Shown in pieces: positions 28,407 through 39,693 of a stretch of DNA of 64,000 bases. Source of the stretch: Diacronema lutheri (lineage: Eukaryota > Haptophyta > Pavlovophyceae > Pavlovales > Pavlovaceae); contig JAGTXO010000012.1 in NCBI GenBank assembly GCA_019448385.1, positions 766,501-830,500 on the forward strand, given 5' to 3'. The position numbers and the translations under genes are program-made. The notes under the pieces were generated by a model that saw only the letters and a list, made by a program, of their open reading frames with translations, did no database searches and was not told where the DNA came from. The first letter of the stretch is position 1, and the number at the start of each line of letters is the position of its first letter.

Positions 28407-31400
28407 CTAGAGGTAGGGCGACCGCGGCTTTGGCGCAGCTGCCGCCTGCGCCTTTGGCGAGGACGGCGCCGAGCAATCGGCGCCGCCGTCCGCCGCGCCG
28501 GCATCGTCGAGCGCGATCCTTGGCCCGCGCTGCTGTTGCTGCCAAAGTGGCACGTACTGCTGCTCGCCTTCCAGCTCGGCCGGCGCCGCGACGCCGTTGC
28601 CGTCGTCTGCCGCGTGCTGCGGAAGCTGCGCTGGCCTGGATGGCGTGAAGATGGTAGCGGGCGGCGGCGGCCGAGCCGACCGCGCGGCGGGCGGGGCGGC
28701 CCCGTCGGCGCCACTGGCCGCGCTCAGCCCGGGCGTGCGAGAGTAGCGCGAGGGCAGCCGGCTGGGTGGCGTGCCAGCGCCTCCGGGCCCGGCATCCGCA
28801 AACCTGCGCCATGCCGCCATGCCGCGTCGGCGCGCGCGTTGGACGGGCACAGGAGGTGGGGCGGCATGAGTGGGCGAAGGCGCTCGATGGGGCGCGCGCG
28901 CGTGCGTGGGCTGCCGCGGGCGGAAGCGCGCGCGGCGGCGTGCAAATCGCGTGGCAGCCGCGCACCTCGACGGCTGGCGGGCTCTCACCCCCGCGTACTT
29001 GTTGGCCATGCCGCCCGGCGTGTACGGGCCCATCGAAAGGCCGTCATCACCGACAGCAGCGTGAGGCGCGGCTGGGGCAGGCGACGACGATGCCCCGCCA
29101 GGTGGCCCTGCGCCGCCGGGCGCGGCGCTCAGCGACGCATCGGTCGGCGGCGGCGCGAGGTCCTTCGCGTTCTCCGCGAGCCATTGCGCCGCGGTCACGT
29201 TCTCTGGGATCCACGCCTGCGCGGCGCCATGCGCACGCGCGCGGCGTGGCGGGAGCGCGCGGGTGAGCGAGCCGGATGTGGCGCGTGTCGCGCGGGGCGT
29301 GCGTGGCGTCTCACCTTGCACTCGTCGTTGTAGACGAACTTGACGTCGTCCTCGAGCTGACGCGGCTTCCGCTCTCCGCGCGAGAAGAGGCCGCCCACTT
29401 TTGAAAAGATGCCGCCAACCGCAGCCTTGACCGACGACTGTGCCTCGGCCTTGCCTTTGTCCTCGGCCGGGCGCTTGTCGACGGCGGGCTCCGCAAGCGC
29501 GGCGCTCGGCTCGGCGGCATAAGCGGCAGGATACGGCATTGCACCCGCGCCTGCCTCGGCCTGCTGCATGGCGGCGGGCTGCGCTGCCAGCGCAGATCCG
29601 CCCTGCGCGCCGGCCGCGCAGGGCCCGCGCGCCGCGACGGCGGGCGCACACGGCGCCGCCGGCCGCGCGGAGTGCTCCGCGTACGCGTGCGGCACGGAGG
29701 CGTGCGGCTGGGGGTAGCCATCGTGCGGCGCCTGAGGCGGCGGCAGTTGCGCCTGGCCCGCACCGGCAGCCATCCCACCGGCAGCCATCCCACCGGCAGC
29801 CATCCCACCGGCAGCCATCCCACCGGCAGCCATCCCACCGGCAGCCATCCCACCGGCAGCCATCGCATTGGCAGCCATCGCTCGGCTGTCGGGGCGCGGT
29901 GGGTGCGACGACGAGGAGGGTGTCGGCGAGACGCTGGGCTCGTGGCTCGCGCCGCCCAAGCTGCCGCGCTGCTGCCGCGACGATGCGCTCGTCAGGTCCT
30001 GCACATCGCAGGGCGGACGCAGGCGAGCCGCGAGCGCGGGAAAAAGTGGGGAGGGGGGCATGGGGCCAGGGCGGGACGCCTCAACTCAGCACGCGCGCAG
30101 ACGGACGGACGGACGGAGGGGGAGGGGGAAGGGGCGGGGCGTGCGCACGAGAGGCGCCGCGCGCGCGGGGTGCAGCGCGATACCGGCACGGCCGGCGTGC
30201 CCATCAGCTTGTGGATGCCCCGATCGACGGCGCCAAAGACTCCGGCGCCAAAGAGTCCGGTGAGTCCGGAGAAGCCGAGAGAGCGCTCAGTGCGCTTGTT
30301 GAGCAGCACGGCCGTGCGTCGATGTGTCTCCTGCACGCAATGGCGGCGGCGATGGCGGCGCAGGGCCGCCTCAGGTCTTGCGAACGCCTCGTGCTCCGCT
30401 GAGGGGGCGGACGGCGGCGTGCTGCCCGCGACACGCGCACGGCGCGGAGGGGTCGGCGCACGCCTGCAGCTGCGAGAGGAAATAGGTGTTGAACGCCTCG
30501 CCGCGCATCGCCTTGATCTCGGCGAGCACCGCCTCGCAATACCTGAGCGCCTTCGCCGCCTCGCCCAGCTCGAGCAGCATCTGCGCCTTGTGCAGCTTGT
30601 ACGGCTGGCGCACGGACGGGGTAGCGCGCGGTGCACCGCGCGGCCAGGCGGGCGGGGGGCGCGCCGATGCAACCGCGACGCGGACGCGGGCGGTGACATG
30701 CTGACGATGCACGAGCAGCGCGCGCGTGCAGCGCGCGGCAATGCGCGCGCGAGCTTTGGAGCGTGCCGTCGCGGCGCAGCAAGCTCCCCCACCACCACCG
30801 GCCGCTCCTGCCCCTCGCACCCTCGCCCCTCCCACCATCGCGCCTGCTCCACGCACCTGCAGCGTCGGCAGGTGCGTCTGCGGCTTGGCGCGAAGGAAGG
30901 CGTACTCGAGGCACTCCGTGCGGCTAATCGCATCGACATCGTCCGCAAAGTGGGCGCGCGCACGCTTGTGGTCGGCGCCGAGGAGCGTGATGCGCGTCGC
31001 GGGCACGTCCACAGGCCCAACCGACAGCCCAGCGAGCAAGTAGCAGACGTGCGCGCCCTCTGTAAGGCCGAGCTGTGACCAGAGCTCGTCAGCAAGTGCG
31101 ACAATCGTCTCGGTGTCGCCCACTGTCCGGTTGGCGATGAGCACGGCGAGCGACTCGCGCCAGCGCTCGAGCGCGGGCGAGATCGCGTCCGACGCGCCCG
31201 GCTCGCCGTCCGCGCCGCTGCTCGCCGCCCTGAAGAGCTCGGCCGCATCGCCCGCAAACTGCGCGTACAGCGTCTGCATCGCAGATCCAGCGGCGAGGTG
31301 CGTGCGTGCAAAGGCGGACATGACGCGCAGGTAGGTGGGCGCATCGACATGCGACGAGAGCAAAAGCGCGTCCGCCCACAAGTGGTTGCGCATCGCGTGC

Positions 31401-34400
31401 TCGATCGCGCCCTGCCGGTCGCCGCTCCCAACAAGCGCCTCAAGCGCAATCCCGGCCTGCAGCAGCTGCGCGGGCGGGACGGGCGGCACGATGAGCGGCG
31501 AGGCCTCGTGCGCGTTCACCCACGAGTCGACGGACTTCTTGCACAGCAGCTCAAGCAGCGGGCTCGGATCCGCGCCGATCAGCGCGCCGTCCTGCTCTAC
31601 GACCAGCCTGAGCAGCTCGAGCAGCGTCCTGCGCGCGGGAACATTCGCATCGTACGAGTCGGCTTGCACACACCTGCCCAGCTGCTCATCCACCGCGTCG
31701 AGCACGGCCGCGGGGGCCGTCGTGCGCGAGAGCGGCCCGGGAAAGTCGCGTAGCGCTCGCGCACGCGTCGTGTGCCCAATCAGCTCGCCTGTGCTCCACA
31801 CCTGCACGCTGCCGCTCGCCCACGATGCGCCGCTGCCCACCATGCGCGCGCGCGCGCTCGATGTGACGAGCCGGCCCCCAAAACCAAAAGAGGCGACGGC
31901 GTGCGGCTTATTGAGCACGTGGAGCATGTCCGCGGGCTGCTGCGCCGCTGCGCCCGCACCAGCGCCGTACGCACTGTGCTGCTGCTGCTGCTGCTGCTGC
32001 GCAATGTCCGTTGCACTGGGCGAGTGTGCACACGTTGCACCACCGCCGTATGCCGCCGGCGTTGCGCCCCATGAGCTCGCCTGCCACTGCGCTGCTGGCT
32101 GCGATGCCGGTTCACCGTGGCTTGAGACCTGCCAGCCACCGTCCTGCCATTGCTCGTCGCTGTATTGGGCGTGTGGCTGCGTGGCCGGGTCGGCGGGTTG
32201 GCTGTACGGGTCACGAAAGCATCCGCCATAGTCGCCGTGAGCTTGACCATGCCGCTCGTTGTGATGGCCCTCGCCGTAGCCCGCATAGCCCTCCTGCGGC
32301 GGCTGGCCCTCGCCGTAGCCCGCATTGCCCTCCTGCGGCGGCTTGCCCTCGCCGTAGCCCGCATAGCCCTCCTGCGGCTGGCCCTCGCCGTAGCCCGCAT
32401 AGCCCTCCTGCGGCGGCTGGCCCTCGCCGTAGCCCGCATTGCCCTCCTGCGGCGGCTGGCCCTCGCCGTAGCCCGGATTGCCCTCCTGCGGCGGCTGGCC
32501 CTCGCCGTAGCCCGCATAGCCCTCCTGCAGCTGGCCCTCGCCGTAGCCCGCATAGCCCTCCTGCGGCGGCTTGCCCTCGCCGTAGCCCGCATAGCCCTCC
32601 TGCGGCTGGCCCTCGCCGTAGCCCGCATAGCCCTCCTGCGGCGGCTGGCCCTCGCCGTAGCCCGCATTGCCCTCCTGCGGCGGCTGGCCCTCGCCGTAGC
32701 CCGCATTGCCCTCCTGCGGCGGCTTGCCCTCGCCGTAGCCCGCATAGCCCTCCTGCGGCTGGCCCTCGCCGTAGCCCGCATAGCCCTCCTGCGGCGGCTG
32801 GCCCTCGCCGTAGCCCGCATTGCCCTCCTGCGGCGGCTGGCCCTCGCCGTAGCCCGGATAGCCCTCCTGCGGCGGCTGGCCCTCGCCGTAGCCCGCATAG
32901 CCCTCCTGCAGCTGGCCCTCGCCGTAGCCCGCATAGCCCTCCTGCGGCGGCTTGCCCTCGCCGTAGCCCGCATAGCCCTCCTGCGGCTGGCCCTCGCCGT
33001 AGCCCGCATAGCCCTCCTGCGGCTGGCCCTCGCCGTAGCCCGCACGGTCCTCCTGCGGCTGGCCCTCGCCGTAGCCCGAATTGCCCTCCTGCGGCTGGCC
33101 CTCGCCGTAGCCCGCATAGCCCTCCTGCGGCTGGCCCTCGCCGTAGCCCGCATAGCCCTCCTGCGGCTGGCCCTCGCCGTAGCCCGCATAGCCCTCCTGC
33201 GGCGGCTGGCCCTCGCCGTAGCCCGCATAGCCCTCCTGCGGCTGGCCCTCGCCGTAGCCCGCATTGCCCTCCTGCGGCTGGCCCTCGCCGTAGCCCGCAT
33301 TGCCCTCCTGCGGCTGGCCCTCGCCGTAGCCCGCATAGCCCTCCTGCAGCTGGCCCTCGCCGTAGCCCGCATAGCCCTCCTGCGGCGGCTGGCCCTCGCC
33401 GTAGCCCGCATAGCCCTCCTGCGGCTGGCCCTCGCCGTAGCCCGCATAGCCCTCCTGCGGCTGGCCCTCGCCGTAGCCCGCATAGCCCTCCTGCAGCTGG
33501 CCCTCGCCGTAGCCCGCATAGCCCTCCTGCGGCGGCTGGCCCTTGCCGTAGCCCGCATTGCCCTCCTGCGGCGGCTGGCCGTACTTGCCATGCTCGTCCT
33601 GCTTTGCGTTCTCCTCTGCCGCGAGCCGCTGCTGCTTGCCGTGGAGATCGCCGCTTGGCTGCAGCTGCTGCTGCTCGCCCTGCGGCTTGTTCTCCAGGCC
33701 AATTGGCGACGATGATTGCGCGAGGAGCTGTTGCTGCATCTGCCCGTTCAACTCGCACGAGCCCGTTTTTGCGCCTGGTGCCGTCGGCAAGCCCTCCAAT
33801 TGAAGGCCGTGAATGCTGCCCTGACAGCTGCCGGGCGCGTCTCCGTAGTCCGCTGCCGCGCCTGCGTAGCGCACAGCGCTTGATGCACCATCCAAAGGGA
33901 CGTCCTCCCCCTCCTCCCAAGCGTCCGCCTGCACGTCGCCGCCAGCCTGCACGCCCCTGCCTGCCCAATCCGCGCAGCCGCCGCGCTGTGAGCCGCTCGA
34001 GTCCTTGTCGCCCTGCGCGGAGCCTCGATCGAAGCCGCCAGCACTTGCGTCGGCCCGCTCTGCATGGCCATCTGCCCATGTGTCGCCCGCTGCCAAGGTC
34101 TGCCGCACCGGCGATGCGACATTTCCGCCGCCACGTGGCTCCACAAACGGCTGAGCACACGCTAGCGGATGCGCGCCGCCCATGTAGGCGCCAGCATCTG
34201 CTGACTGTGTGAACAGCTCGCTCACATCACCTGAGCTCGCCGCGCCATACCCGCCGCCGTCATCGCGCGCAGGCTGCGCGGCATCGAAGTCCGTCGACGA
34301 CGGCTGCGGCTCGCTCATTGGGTAGGCGAAGAGGTCGCTCTCCGCCGCGATGGGCGTGGCGAGCGCGCCAGCGCCGACATGGGCGCCCTCAGCCACAGTC

Positions 34401-35730
34401 GTCACGGAGAGCGGGCACGTCGCCTCGTCCTCAAACTCGTCGTCGTCTGGAGGCAGCTGCACGTGCCCGCCCGGGCTGATGGGTGTCGCATCGGCGGCGG
34501 GCACGCGCGCGCGCGCCGCTGGCGCCTGACGTGCGTGACTTGTTGCGCCACTTGCGCCGCTCGCGCCGGCGTCGAACGCATCGAGCTGCGGGCCGGCACC
34601 AAGCGGCGTGGGCGGAGCATACAGCACCTTCTGCTTGACGGCGTACTGCGGCGAGGTGAGCTCCGACACGGCCGAGAGCTCGAGCGGCGCGCCCGAGCTG
34701 CCCATGCGCGCCAGCGAGGGCGCCCCTGCGCAGCTGGGCGCGTGCGCGCGCGGCGACGGCGGCGCCGGTGGCGGATCGACGATGGCGTGCGCAGATCGCT
34801 CGGCGGGCGGAGGCGGGGTTGGCTGCACGGGCTGCTGAATGCGCGTGTCGACACCCGTGGCGGCTGCCGGTTGCGCAGACGGTGGCGTGGACGAGGGACG
34901 GCTGCGCGCCTGCACGGACGCCGCGCCGCTCAGCGCCGCAGCGTCCGCCGCGGGCTGAGCGGCGCGGCCAAGCGGCAGAGTGTTGCGCGGAGGCATGGCC
35001 GGTGCCGTGTGCTGGCGAGCGGCCTCGGGTGGCGCGTGCGGCGGGCCCGTGCCGAAGGTCACGCCGCCGTTCGCCGGCTGCAGCGCGCCCGCGATCGGCG
35101 AAGTCGGCCCGGGCGTCGTGCGCTGTCGAGCCGGCTGCGGCGGCGTGCAGCAGCGCGCGGCGCTCGGCGCATCGGCTGTGCCCTGCGCGGACGGCGGCGG
35201 GCGGTGCGCGGCGGGCGCGGGCGGCGGCGCAGTGGCGCGGGGCGGCGGCGGCGCGTCGTGTGCCGCCGGACTGCCGCTGCTCTGTGCGCGCCCTCCGCCG
35301 CCTGCTGCCAGTTGAGCGCCGTGGCCGGTGGTGGGCGGAGGCGCATCAAAAGGCGATGCGCCCGTGTCGCACGCGCCGCCCGCGGACACGCCAAGCGTAT
35401 CGAAGAAGCTCGCCGGGTCGTCGTCCGCGCCTGCAGCCGCGCAGCAGCCCGTGCCGCTTGGGATGCCCTCGGCACGCGCGCCCGTTGCGCCAAAGCCGGG
35501 ATAGGGTGCGCCGCCAAACGCGTCGAGTTGCGGCTGCCCGCAGCCATGCTGCCCGCAGCCATGCTGCCCGCAGCCATGCTGCCCGCAGCCATGCTGCCCG
35601 CAGCCGCTCGCGTACGCGCAGCCGGCGGCGGCGTGCGCGGCGTGCGCGTGCGGCGCGCATGCGCCGGCGGCGGCGTACCCATCGTACTGCGCGTACTGCT
35701 GCTGCTGCTGCTGCTGCTGCAGCTGCTGCA

Positions 35731-35774
<44 letters not shown>

Positions 35775-36790
35775 GCGAGCGCGTCATCGCAGGCCGAGTA
35801 GCCGGACTGGGCTGACTCCGGTCGGTGCGTCGCCCAGCGCTGCACCTGCGCGCGCGCCTGCTGGTAGGCGTCCGCCTGCGCCTGCGCCTGCGCGTCCGCG
35901 CCGTACTGCGCGGCCGACGGCTGCCCGTGAGCCGGGCCACCTTGCCCGACCCATGCCTGCGCCTGCTGCGGCTGCTGGCCGTATGCGGCTGTGCCGGCCT
36001 GAGCGTACGCCCCGCCCTGCCCCGCCCACGCCTGCTGCTGCTGCTGGCTGTAATAGGCGGCGTGCGCGTGCGCCTCGGCGAGCTGCGCGTTGTGCATCGG
36101 CGGCTGCTGCGGCTGCGCGGCCGGGTGAGGAGGCACAATTGACGCACCGTAGTTGCAGCCATAGCCCGCGCAGTGAGGCTGCGAGGGCGTCTGGCTGCGG
36201 CTCGAGGCGTGCGAGGGCGTCTGGCTCTGGCAGTACGGCTGCTGCTGCTGTGGCCACGCGCCATGCTGCTGCGCGGGCTGCGCCGCGGCATGGTGCTGCC
36301 ACGCGAGGGGAGCGTGCCCGACGCCATACGTGCCGGGATGGCCGGGCGCGTGCGGCGGCTGCTGCTGAAGCTGCGGCGCGTAGTGGCCGGCGTACTGCTG
36401 CGCGTGGGTCTGCTGCTGCGCATAGTACTGCTGCTGCTGATGCGCGGCCCACTGCTGCTGCTGCTGCATCTGCGCCTGCGCCATGGCGTGCTGCTGCGGA
36501 TGCGGATGCTGCGCGTAGCCGCCGTGCTGTGCGCCGTACGCGGCCTGCGGCACGCCGTGGCCGCCTTGCTGGGCGGGGTACTGGACGTACGCTGCCTGCG
36601 CCGCCTGCGGCGGCTGCTGCTGGCCGTAGCTCGCGAAGAAGTCGGCCCCGGTGGCGCCGCCCGGCGCGGCGCCAAACAGCTCGGACACGTCGCCACCGCC
36701 GTCGCCGCCGCCGGGCGACGAGAACAGGGCTGACGCCGCGGGCACGCCACCATCAGCGCGCCCCTGCGGAGAGCTCATCGGGTTCGACAT
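28407..36790 (-). CDS. SEC16: SEC16-type COPII assembly scaffold with large Gly/Tyr/Gln repeat array
   Basis: Six exons (30857-36790, 30464-30604, 30190-30330, 29315-29998, 28966-29216, 28407-28803) encode about 2,515 residues. Residues 1-1060 are Gln/Ala/Pro/Gly-rich with polyQ. About 1068-1508 is the tandem repeat array. The conserved core starts near 1620: HAVASFGFGGRLV, then GHTTRARALRDFPGPLSR, then the helical ACE1 solenoid (QGAIEHAMRNHLWADALLLS). Exon 2 continues with YKLHKAQMLLELGEAAKALR. SEC16 marks ER exit sites and organises COPII coat assembly. Later exons carry GFSGLTGLFGAGVFGAVDRG and another low-complexity tail. Intron 2 appears to use a GC donor (CAG|GCGTGC); its exact ends are the least certain. 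The start is 94 bp from the divergent NAA30 start. Confidence 0.88.
29761..29880. repeat. 15-bp tandem repeat (MAAGG-coding) in SEC16
   Basis: A unit of CACCGGCAGCCATCC is repeated about seven times, with the last copies decayed. In the SEC16 frame it encodes Gly-Gly-Met-Ala-Ala repeats. Confidence 0.95.
32265..33585 (-). repeat. Coding minisatellite of about 35 units (36/39 bp) in SEC16
   Basis: The encoded unit is GYGEGQPQEGYA (12 residues) or a 13-residue form with PPQ; variants carry K, L or N at set positions. A block of eight to nine units with the same order of variants occurs twice, showing amplification at two scales. All units are multiples of 3 bp, so every frame of the array is open on both strands; only the SEC16 frame joins conserved sequence. 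Confidence 0.97.
35535..35605. repeat. 15-bp tandem repeat (CGQHG-coding) in SEC16
   Basis: A unit of CCCGCAGCCATGCTG is repeated four to five times and encodes Cys-Gly-Gln-His-Gly steps in the SEC16 frame. Confidence 0.95.
35697..35775. repeat. (CAG)n polyglutamine tract in SEC16
   Basis: About 25 codons of CAG on the minus strand (CTG on plus), interrupted by two Leu codons, encode a polyQ run in the N-terminal half of SEC16. Confidence 0.95.
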
Positions 36791-36883
36791 GGCGCGCGCG
36801 GCGAGGCTGCGCGCGGCTGCTCGCGATCTCGCTGGTCGAACGCGCCGCGCCGCGCCTCGACTGCGCTTTCGAGTCCAGTCGCG
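36791..36883. promoter_or_regulatory. 93-bp divergent gap between SEC16 and NAA30
   Basis: The two start codons face away from each other. The gap is GC-rich with no TATA box. Confidence 0.45.
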
Positions 36884-37411
36884 ATGGCGGCGGACTGCGA
36901 TGCGGCGCTTGAATACCGCATGTACCGGGACGAGGGCGACCTGCCAGGGATCATGGCGCTGATCAGCGCGGATCTGAGCGAGCCCTACTCAATCTTCACG
37001 TATCGCTACTTCATCCACCAGTGGCCCGAGCTCAGCTTCGTCGTGCTGGACGCCGGCATCATCATCGGCACGATCGTATGTAAAATGGATGAGCACAAGA
37101 CGGGCCCGATGCGTGGCTATGTGGCAATGCTTGCCGTGCACAACTCCCAGCGCAAGCGTGGCATCGGCAAGTGGCTTGTCAGACGAGCAACCCAGGCCAT
37201 GCGCGGCGCCGGGTGCGACGAGGTGGTTCTTGAGACCGAGGTGACCAACGCCGGCGCCATCGCGCTCTACGAGAGCCTCGGGTTCGTGCGCGACAAGCGG
37301 CTGCTCCGGTACTACCTCAACGGCAACGATGCCTTCCGCCTCAAAATCTGGTTCGATCCACTCCCTCCGCATCAACAGCCGCCAGAGGGCGAGGCTCACG
37401 CGATGCTCTAG
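36884..37411 (+). CDS. NAA30: N-alpha-acetyltransferase NAA30 (NatC catalytic subunit)
   Basis: A 175-residue single-exon GNAT protein. The N-terminal part DLSEPYSIFTYRYFIHQWPE is the peptide-binding signature of NAA30/Mak3. The acetyl-CoA loop is RKRGIGKWLVRRA near residue 87, and VVLETEVTNAGAIALYESLG followed by RYYLNG matches the C-terminal half of the family. NatC acetylates N-terminal Met followed by a hydrophobic residue, co-translationally in the cytosol. Length is close to the catalytic domain alone, without the long N-terminal extension of animal NAA30. Confidence 0.92.
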   Translation: MAADCDAALEYRMYRDEGDLPGIMALISADLSEPYSIFTYRYFIHQWPELSFVVLDAGIIIGTIVCKMDEHKTGPMRGYVAMLAVHNSQRKRGIGKWLVRRATQAMRGAGCDEVVLETEVTNAGAIALYESLGFVRDKRLLRYYLNGNDAFRLKIWFDPLPPHQQPPEGEAHAML

Positions 37412-37652
37412 CGCGCGGACACGCGCGTGTGACTGTGCAGGCAGACAGAGGGGATGGGCTTGAATGCCCGCGCGGCGCGGGATAAGGATAGCCTGCAGCC
37501 GTGAACGCCTCCACGCACGCGGCCAGCAGCTGCTCAGCCGCAAGTGTGCGGCTTGAGGCGAAGGCGTTGGGCGCACGCACGAATGCAGCGATCGGCGCGA
37601 CGAGCAGCGAGCGGCTCGCCCACGTCAATGGATCCGCTGCGTAGCGCGTCAA
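37341..37652 (-). CDS. Weak ORF, 103 codons, below a TATA box
   Basis: The frame starts MTRYAADPLTWASRSLLVAP and stays open into the 3' end of NAA30 on the opposite strand. A TATATAG element at 37681-37687 lies about 30 bp upstream, which is the main reason to list it. The first 60 residues look mildly protein-like; the rest is Arg/Pro-rich and probably not real coding. No family is recognised. It could instead be a short noncoding or 5' untranslated segment. Confidence 0.2.
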   Translation of the reverse strand: MTRYAADPLTWASRSLLVAPIAAFVRAPNAFASSRTLAAEQLLAACVEAFTAAGYPYPAPRGHSSPSPLSACTVTRACPRARASREPRPLAAVDAEGVDRTRF

Positions 37653-37679
37653 TGGGCTCCACTCACCGCGCCGCGTCCG

Positions 37680-37687
37680 CTATATAG
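37680..37687. promoter_or_regulatory. TATA-box-like palindrome CTATATAG
   Basis: CTATATAG followed by a GC-rich run is one of very few TATA-like sites in the window. It reads the same on both strands, so direction is undecided; minus fits the weak ORF beginning at 37652. Confidence 0.35.
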
Positions 37688-37753
37688 GGCGCGGTCCGGG
37701 CCGGTCCGGCCAGTAGGGGGCTGAGAGTACGACGCGGGTCGTAAATCAAGCAA

Positions 37754-38449
37754 TCAAGGCAGCTGCCGTGGGGCCGGCCGGACGAGGCATCCGTCGCCTC
37801 GCGTGCCGAAACGCCGGGCGTCGAGGCCGCGGCACGGCGCGCGCGCTCGCGTACCGGCACCTGTCGCTCTCATAAAAAGCGCGCTCGCCCCGGCCGCGAG
37901 CTCGTGGTGCGCGCCGCGCGTGGTGCACAAGCATTGCGAGATGCTTTCGCCAAAGAGCTGCAGCGCAAGCGCGGCGTGGCGCGCGCGCATCGCGAGCATG
38001 TGATCGACGATAGGCGCTGAGCACAGCTTGGCGAGCTGCCTAGCCAGCCGCGCGTCGAACCCACGTATTCGCTCCTCGATCGCGCTCCGCCATGCGCGGC
38101 ACACGAGCGCGGGCGCCCGCATCCGCGCGAAACAGTCAGGCGCGAGCGAGGCGGCAGGCGCAGCGAGCGCGCAGCCGACCACGAAAAGTGGGCATACTTC
38201 CGCCACCGGGGTGTGCAGCCCGCTCGGCGCGCGCACTGGTCGGTGTTCCGGCTGCGCGATCGCGCCGCGCAAAGGCACGCGCACCTGCGAAGACCGCGCG
38301 CTCGGCTCGGCGCAGCTCGGCTTCGCGCGCCGCGCGTGCGGCGCGATGTGCGGTGGTGTGCGCGGCCCTTGTGTCTGCGCCACCGCGAATACGCCCGGCG
38401 GGCGCTGCGGCAGGGTGCAGTGCGCCTGCGAGAGCCGCAGCTCGGGCAC
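37754..38449 (-). CDS. Possible F-box-like protein, poorly resolved gene
   Basis: The open frame of 231 codons contains one convincing block, APALVCRAWRSAIEERIRGF, resembling the end of an F-box, followed by a helical stretch with MLAMRARHAALALQLFGESI. The N-terminal half is Pro/Arg/His-rich and may be intron. A good donor (CAG|GTGCGC) lies near 38290, a possible donor ACAG|GTGCCG near 37860, and an ATG at 38654 could open a first exon divergent from the gene at 38711. I could not assemble a consistent model. If real, it would be a small SCF-type adaptor. Confidence 0.25.
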   Translation of the reverse strand: MPELRLSQAHCTLPQRPPGVFAVAQTQGPRTPPHIAPHARRAKPSCAEPSARSSQVRVPLRGAIAQPEHRPVRAPSGLHTPVAEVCPLFVVGCALAAPAASLAPDCFARMRAPALVCRAWRSAIEERIRGFDARLARQLAKLCSAPIVDHMLAMRARHAALALQLFGESISQCLCTTRGAHHELAAGASALFMRATGAGTRARAPCRGLDARRFGTRGDGCLVRPAPRQLP

Positions 38450-38710
38450 TGCGTCGATCTCGCCAGCGGTGCGACGCGGCTCTACGGCGCGTCATCGCGC
38501 GGGAAAGCGGGGCCATGCGCCTCGAGCACGGCGGCTGAGGCGCGCGACGATGCCAAGCAGCTCGCGCACATCCTCTCGCGCGGATCGAGCGCCACCTCGA
38601 CGGATCGTCGCCCGGTTGTCGAGTGCGAGCAACTCGCTCCCATTCGTCGCCATGCCGTCATCGGCTTTTGCGCGCGAATCCCGGGCGGAGAAGCCTGGCA
38701 GTGGCAGACG

Positions 38711-39550
38711 ATGGGCTTCGGATTCGACGTCGACAACGTGCTCCAGGGCGCTGAGGCTGGCGGCCGGAAGAAGGGAGGCGCGTGCGCGCTCGCGGGGCCA
38801 GCGCGCTCGGGAGCGTTCGAACAGATGCTCGCGCGCGGGGCACCGCCCGACGACGGCGCCGGCGTGGGCGGCACGCGCAAGAAGCCGCGCACGACCGCGC
38901 CGGCCAGCGCGGTGCATGCGCGCAAGGCAGCAGCCAAGCTAATCGCGCCCAAGGCTGCGGCTCCGTCGCCGGCGCGCGAGGACGACGAGGATGAGCTCTC
39001 GCCCAACGGTTCGCCCGAGTCTCCCGAAACGCCCGCGTTCATCGCGAACAACCTGCGCAAGGTGTCGGACCTGCTGACGGCGGCGGGCCGCGAGGCGGCG
39101 GCCGAAGCTAAGAAGAAGATTCAGGACAACGTCAAGGCGATGAAGAAGACGCAGGACGAGACGGCGGCTAAGATTGGCGAGATTGCGCGCGCGACGCTCG
39201 AGGAGTTTGAAAAGGTCGTCGCCGAGCGCGACAAGCTGCGCGAGCACACGGCGCGCAAGCTGCATGAGGCTGCAAATGCGTATGCCGCCGAGCTCAACAA
39301 GAAGCTCGGCATCGCGAAGAGCGCCGCCGAGAAGCTGCGCGCGGAGATCGACGGCCAGAACAAGCACCTCGCTGACGTACACGCGCAGTCGAAGGCCACG
39401 CTCTTCGACGAGGTCGAGCAGGCGCTCGCCAAGCACAAGGCCGAGATGCGCGTGGCGCATGCGGACGCCGCGCTGCCGTCGCACGAGGTGTTCGAGGTGC
39501 TCGACAAGCAGCTCGGCGGCCTGCTGAACAATCCGATCACTGCGCCCTGA
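38711..39550 (+). CDS. Basic coiled-coil protein, possibly nuclear
   Basis: A 279-residue single frame. It begins MGFGFDVDNVLQGA, then a basic/Pro-rich region with RKKPRTT and SPNGSPESPETP. From residue about 110 comes a continuous coiled coil (LRKVSDLLTAAGREAAAEAK; IGEIARATLEEFEKVVAERD) to about 250, closing with LDKQLGGLLNNPITAP. The frame is open further upstream to 38213, but that part is Arg-rich and shadow-like, so the ATG at 38711 is used. The coiled coil recalls chromosome-axis or laminar proteins such as the Cor1/SYCP3 group in length and composition, but the match is too weak to name. Confidence 0.55.
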   Translation: MGFGFDVDNVLQGAEAGGRKKGGACALAGPARSGAFEQMLARGAPPDDGAGVGGTRKKPRTTAPASAVHARKAAAKLIAPKAAAPSPAREDDEDELSPNGSPESPETPAFIANNLRKVSDLLTAAGREAAAEAKKKIQDNVKAMKKTQDETAAKIGEIARATLEEFEKVVAERDKLREHTARKLHEAANAYAAELNKKLGIAKSAAEKLRAEIDGQNKHLADVHAQSKATLFDEVEQALAKHKAEMRVAHADAALPSHEVFEVLDKQLGGLLNNPITAP

Positions 39551-39693
39551 TGCGCAACGTGCACACGTTGCGTCGAACGCATGCATGTGACATGCACGCG
39601 GGCCTGCACGAGGTCACCAGATGGCGAGAAGTGAAGTGCGCGCATGTGCACGTTGCCCTTCAAATGCGAGGAAGATTTGTTGTGGCGCCAGAA

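Noticed and set aside
32265-33585. Regular repeat spacing suggestive of a CRISPR array
   Set aside because: The units are directly adjacent without unique spacers and are in frame in a eukaryotic gene.
31780-34212. Long open frames on both strands over the SEC16 repeat (for example 32011-34212 plus, 32211-34160 minus)
   Set aside because: The repeat units are 36 or 39 bp, so all frames stay open; only the frame contiguous with the SEC16 core is taken as coding.
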